Source: Streptomyces colonosanans (GTDB taxonomy: Bacteria > Actinomycetota > Actinomycetes > Streptomycetales > Streptomycetaceae). From it: a stretch of DNA of 64,000 nt. Position 1 is the first letter of the stretch. Every line of letters begins with the position of its first letter. A program made the translations under genes and the position numbers. The notes under the pieces were generated by a model. The model was not told the origin of the DNA. It ran no database searches and saw only the letters and a program-made list of their open reading frames with translations. The stretch is from NCBI RefSeq assembly GCF_001866645.1, contig NZ_MLYP01000027.1, positions 103,022 through 167,021 on the forward strand, written 5' to 3'. Below, piece by piece: positions 61,510 through 64,000 of the stretch.

Positions 61510-61976
61510 GGCGCTTCCTCCGGGCTGGGCGTGCCGACGCGTTCGGTCGGGCGGGTGTCGGTCCGAGGACGGTGGTCGGTGCCGAGGGTCGCAGTGATGG
61601 CCAGGATGGACGTCGGCCCCTCCATGTCGACCACGTGCCATACCCCGGCCGGGTTGATGGTGGCCTCGCCCGGTCCGAGCAGAACGCGGTCGGGCAGCCC
61701 GTCCACGTCGCGGGTGACCGTCACGGACCCGGTGAGGCAAACGACCAGTTCGTCGCCTGCAGGGTGGCTCTCCCAATGGTCGCCGAGCCCGTCGCCGTCG
61801 AAGATCATCACCATCCGGCCCTCGGCGCCGTCTGCCGCGACTGCGGCGCTGTAGGCCTGGAGCACCTCCGGGTCCCAGGTGAAGCCCTCGACGGGTTTCG
61901 CTCTCGATCCCAGTCCGAGGTGCACGGGGGTGGTCCGCAGGTCCATGGCATTGCGTTCGTGGTTGACGAGTCTCAT
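61506..61976 (-). CDS. cupin-domain protein
   Basis: A 156-residue single-domain cupin. Motif 1 is around GDHWESHPAGDELVVCLTGSVTVTRD (G-x5-H-x-H-x3-4-E-x6-G in degenerate form, with His and Glu) and motif 2 around LGPGEATINPAGVWHVVDMEGPTSIL. The start is ATG 61976, with ATG 61946 as an alternative. It may bind a metal and a small ligand. Coupling to the SGNH hydrolase and the AraC gene upstream suggests a small catabolic or detoxifying cassette, but the substrate is unknown. Confidence 0.85.
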   Translation of the reverse strand: MRLVNHERNAMDLRTTPVHLGLGSRAKPVEGFTWDPEVLQAYSAAVAADGAEGRMVMIFDGDGLGDHWESHPAGDELVVCLTGSVTVTRDVDGLPDRVLLGPGEATINPAGVWHVVDMEGPTSILAITATLGTDHRPRTDTRPTERVGTPSPEEAP

Positions 61977-62058
61977 GCCGACGATCGTCCACGACAGCGA
62001 TTGGGCAGTCTTGAAGAAAAGGGAAGAGAAGCCGGCGCGACGGGCAGACGGTTGGCGG

Positions 62059-62895
62059 CTACCCGGCTCCGAGGAGGACTTCGCTGCGACGCCAGGCCGT
62101 CGGCGATCGGCCCGTGAACTCGCGCCAGTCCCGAACGAGATGGGCCTGGTCGGCGTAGCCAGAGACGGTTGCCACATCGCCCCACGGGAGCGGGTCCTGC
62201 GCCGCCGCAAGTTCGTGCGCGTGCTCGAAGCGCAAGACTCGGGCGAAGGTCTTCGGCGACAGGCCCACCTCACCGCGAAACCGCTCGGTGAGGTACCGAC
62301 GGCTCCAGCCGAGTTCCGCGGCGACCGCACCAACCTGGACGCAACCCCGCGCGGCGACGAGGCGGCGCCACGCCTCGGCTACCTCGGGGCGCACCCAGCG
62401 CACATGGTCGCCGCAGGCGCCACGGCCGACAGCTCGGAGGAGCAATTCGTCCAGCGCGGTGAACCGCGCCGCCCATGTTGTCGCCGATCGGAGCCGGTCG
62501 ACCAGCTCGACGGCAAGCGCTCCGAGAAGCTCGTCAAGTGGGACCAGTCGGTGGGCGAGCTCGGCGGCGGGCATGCCGTAGATGGCCCGGGCCCCGAGCG
62601 GTGTCAGCGATACCTGAACACCTTGCTGGCGTCCGTCGTGGTGAATCGCGACGGACCGGCACATCAGACCGCCGGCCACGCTGCCGAATCGGGTGACCGG
62701 TGACCCGTCGTCAACGCCCGCCGCCACCTCCAAAGGATCTGACAGGCTGATCACCGCAGTGAGCGCGCGGCTCGGCGGGCCGCAGTGCACCCCCGTCGGG
62801 AGCCCGCGGAGGTCGAAGCCGACATACGAGTCGACGTACTCCCGCAAGACGGGCGCCGGACGTGCACCGATCCCGGTGGCCGTGTGGTCCTCCAT
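62059..62895 (-). CDS. AraC-family transcriptional regulator
   Basis: About 278 residues. The N-terminal ligand domain (PAPVLREYVDSYVGFDLRGLPTGVHCGPPSRALTAVISL) resembles regulators with a DUF6597-type sensor. The C-terminal AraC/XylS DNA-binding domain has two helix-turn-helices: VGAVAAELGWSRRYLTERFRGEVGLSPKTFARVLRFEHA and DVATVSGYADQAHLVRDWREFTGRSPTAWRR. The start is ATG 62895; ATG 62937 is possible. It lies 82 bases before the cupin gene on the same strand and probably activates the cassette. Confidence 0.92.
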   Translation of the reverse strand: MEDHTATGIGARPAPVLREYVDSYVGFDLRGLPTGVHCGPPSRALTAVISLSDPLEVAAGVDDGSPVTRFGSVAGGLMCRSVAIHHDGRQQGVQVSLTPLGARAIYGMPAAELAHRLVPLDELLGALAVELVDRLRSATTWAARFTALDELLLRAVGRGACGDHVRWVRPEVAEAWRRLVAARGCVQVGAVAAELGWSRRYLTERFRGEVGLSPKTFARVLRFEHAHELAAAQDPLPWGDVATVSGYADQAHLVRDWREFTGRSPTAWRRSEVLLGAG

Positions 62896-63023
62896 TTTCG
62901 TCAGTGTACGAGCCGCCCAGCCCAGGAAGGTCACCATCCAAGGACTGATCACCGCCGTTTGCTGCTGGTGACGCGGTTCTACCGGCACCCCGTCACACAG
63001 CGCTACATGTCCGTTGGCCATAG

Positions 63024-63278
63024 CTATACGAGAACAGGGCCGAGGAGTGCGCCACCGCCGCGGCCAAGTCCCCGGGAGCCGCCGCGCTGATCGCGGACGG
63101 CAACGGCGAGTACCGCGGGACCTACCGGCGCATCCTCGACGCCGGCCACCCCGTCCTGACCGTCCCCGACACCGACCCGGGCACCGTCGCCGAGCAGCTG
63201 CGCGCCAACCTGGACCAGGCCCACGAGCACCGCCAGCGCCAGGCCGGACAGACGCTCAGCCTGGCCGCCGGCGCCTGA
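63024..63278 (+). pseudogene. decapitated gene fragment of unknown family
   Basis: The plus frame from 63024 to the TGA at 63276-63278 encodes about 84 residues with strong coding character (RAEECATAAAKSPGAAA, ADGNGEYRGTYRRILDAG, VPDTDPGTVAEQLRANL, AHEHRQRQAGQTLSLAAGA) but has no start codon; a TAG at 63021 cuts it off. The 5' part is missing, probably lost when the neighbouring mobile DNA arrived. A strong terminator hairpin follows at the normal distance. I do not know the family's function. Confidence 0.6.
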
Positions 63279-63300
63279 CCTCGCACAGCACCAACGAGAA

Positions 63301-63339
63301 GCGGCGCCCGAAGCCATAAGGGGTGGCTTCGGGCGCCGC
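63301..63339. terminator. strong intrinsic terminator
   Basis: A perfect 16-base stem GCGGCGCCCGAAGCCA/TGGCTTCGGGCGCCGC with loop TAAGGGG, 22 bases after the truncated gene's stop and 43 bases past the transposase stop on the other strand. Confidence 0.85.
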
Positions 63340-63382
63340 GTCGACTGCAAGCCCCGTGCTCACACGAGGAGGCTCGCGGTCG

Positions 63383-64000
63383 TCAAGCGGCCTGACCGAG
63401 TCCGGCGGCGGTCAGGTCCTGTTCGCGCAGCGGTGTGAAGTCGACGTCGAGTTTCGGGTCGTACGCGTCGGGCTGGATGCCGAGTTCGTGGGTGCTGTAC
63501 TCGCCGAACCGGTTGATGTGCTCGGTCAGGTACGGCGAGATGTGCGCCAGGTCTTCCGGGTCGATCTCCCAGCCCTCCTCCAGCAGCTGGCGGACGATCT
63601 CCGCGATGTCCAGGGCGTTGTGGAAGGTCACCGCGTTCGTGAGCAGCGCGTTGAACTTCATCGCCTTCTCCTGCTCGATGGGGTCGTTGTCGGCGATGAC
63701 GCCGCGGTTGCCGAAGCCGAGCCACTGGGAGAACCGGTTGAACGACTCCACCTTGTTGGTTGCCGCCGTCACCCGCCGGCGCAGCGGCGCGTCGGAGAGG
63801 TAGCGCAACAGCTGGACGGTGCGGATCACGCGGCCGACCTCGCGGAAGGCCGCGTAGGTGGCGTTCTTCCTCGACCCCGACCGCAGCCGCTTGAGCAGCG
63901 TGGAGGAGGAGATGGTGCCCTCGCGTACGGAGACGGCCACGCGCGGTGGCGGAGCTCCGGAGACTGGAACGCGGGCGGGTACGGATAGGCGTACGGGTAC
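63383..64000 (-). mobile_element. Tn3-family transposase (C-terminal part, runs off the edge)
   Basis: The visible frame gives the C-terminal 185 or so residues of a roughly 1000-residue TnpA. Diagnostic Tn3 DDE-end blocks are present: GSRKNATYAAFREVGRVIRTVQLLRYLSD, TAATNKVESFNRFSQWLGFGNRGVIADNDPIEQEKAMKFNALLTNAV (with the catalytic Glu in NKVESFN), and SPYLTEHINRFGEY. The frame is open to the window edge, but residues encoded by 63941-64000 (Pro/Val-rich) do not look like Tn3 transposase, so a frameshift near 63945 or a rearranged end is possible. I could not place the 38-bp terminal repeat. Confidence 0.85.

Overview
The window is high-GC actinobacterial DNA, almost certainly from a Streptomyces. 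Supporting signs are frequent GTG starts, an AfsA/gamma-butyrolactone-receptor pair, SPW-repeat and DUF574-type proteins, an actinobacterial M-box riboswitch and a Streptomyces-type palindromic repeat. It has the patchwork feel of a chromosome arm: short independent operons, many paralogues of core genes, and a damaged, transposon-bearing right end. I see no rRNA, tRNA or CRISPR array.

Layout. 0.1-2 kb: an MFS exporter divergent from a MarR regulator, with two tandem operator-like repeats between them. 2.2-6.5 kb: acetyltransferase, SRAP DNA-repair protein, long-form glyceraldehyde-3-phosphate dehydrogenase and a YpfJ-type metallopeptidase. 6.7-9.1 kb: an ECF sigma factor, a membrane anti-sigma-like protein, a surface protein and a coupled 38-residue ORF. 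9.6-12.2 kb: two esterases. 12.4-15.6 kb: small conserved or secreted proteins, a LysE exporter and an SPW-repeat protein. 15.7-19.8 kb: an MGDG-synthase-like glycosyltransferase divergent from an SDR, a DMT-type membrane protein and a NodB deacetylase, which together suggest an envelope glycolipid or glycan module. 19.8-25.5 kb: a complete overlapping oligopeptide ABC operon headed by a DUF1684 gene. 25.9-31.6 kb: a DUF574 methyltransferase, a short UvrA-like ATPase, and an Nramp-like transporter with altered metal-site residues behind a magnesium M-box riboswitch. 31.8-34.6 kb: a HAD phosphatase, an AfsA-type gamma-butyrolactone synthase and its divergent TetR-type receptor. 34.7-41.5 kb: two SEDS proteins (FtsW-like and RodA-like) tail to tail, a 896-residue SpoIIE-type phosphatase and a polytopic membrane protein. 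41.8-48 kb: a formaldehyde-dehydrogenase-like enzyme that lacks a catalytic zinc cysteine, a secreted LTD-domain nuclease, and an ABC exporter preceded by a coupled leader ORF. 48.2-51.6 kb: an iron uptake locus with DyP peroxidase EfeB and an EfeU-EfeO fusion behind an iron-box-like site. 51.9-57.4 kb: dienelactone hydrolase, a tandem universal stress protein, and a coupled three-gene redox signalling operon (response regulator-thioredoxin reductase fusion, cNMP-domain histidine kinase, UBP zinc finger). 57.5-64 kb: an MMPL transporter, a DrrB permease with only a C-terminal scrap of its DrrA ATPase, an SGNH-cupin-AraC cassette, a decapitated gene and a Tn3-family transposase running off the edge.

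The strongest hunting leads are the M-box plus Nramp-related transporter, the EfeU-EfeO fusion with its iron box, the redox signalling operon, the AfsA-receptor-HAD phosphatase set, and the drrA remnant joined in frame to an unrelated gene. Start codons were chosen from ribosome-binding sites, family alignment from memory and gene overlaps; the uncertain ones are flagged in the entries.
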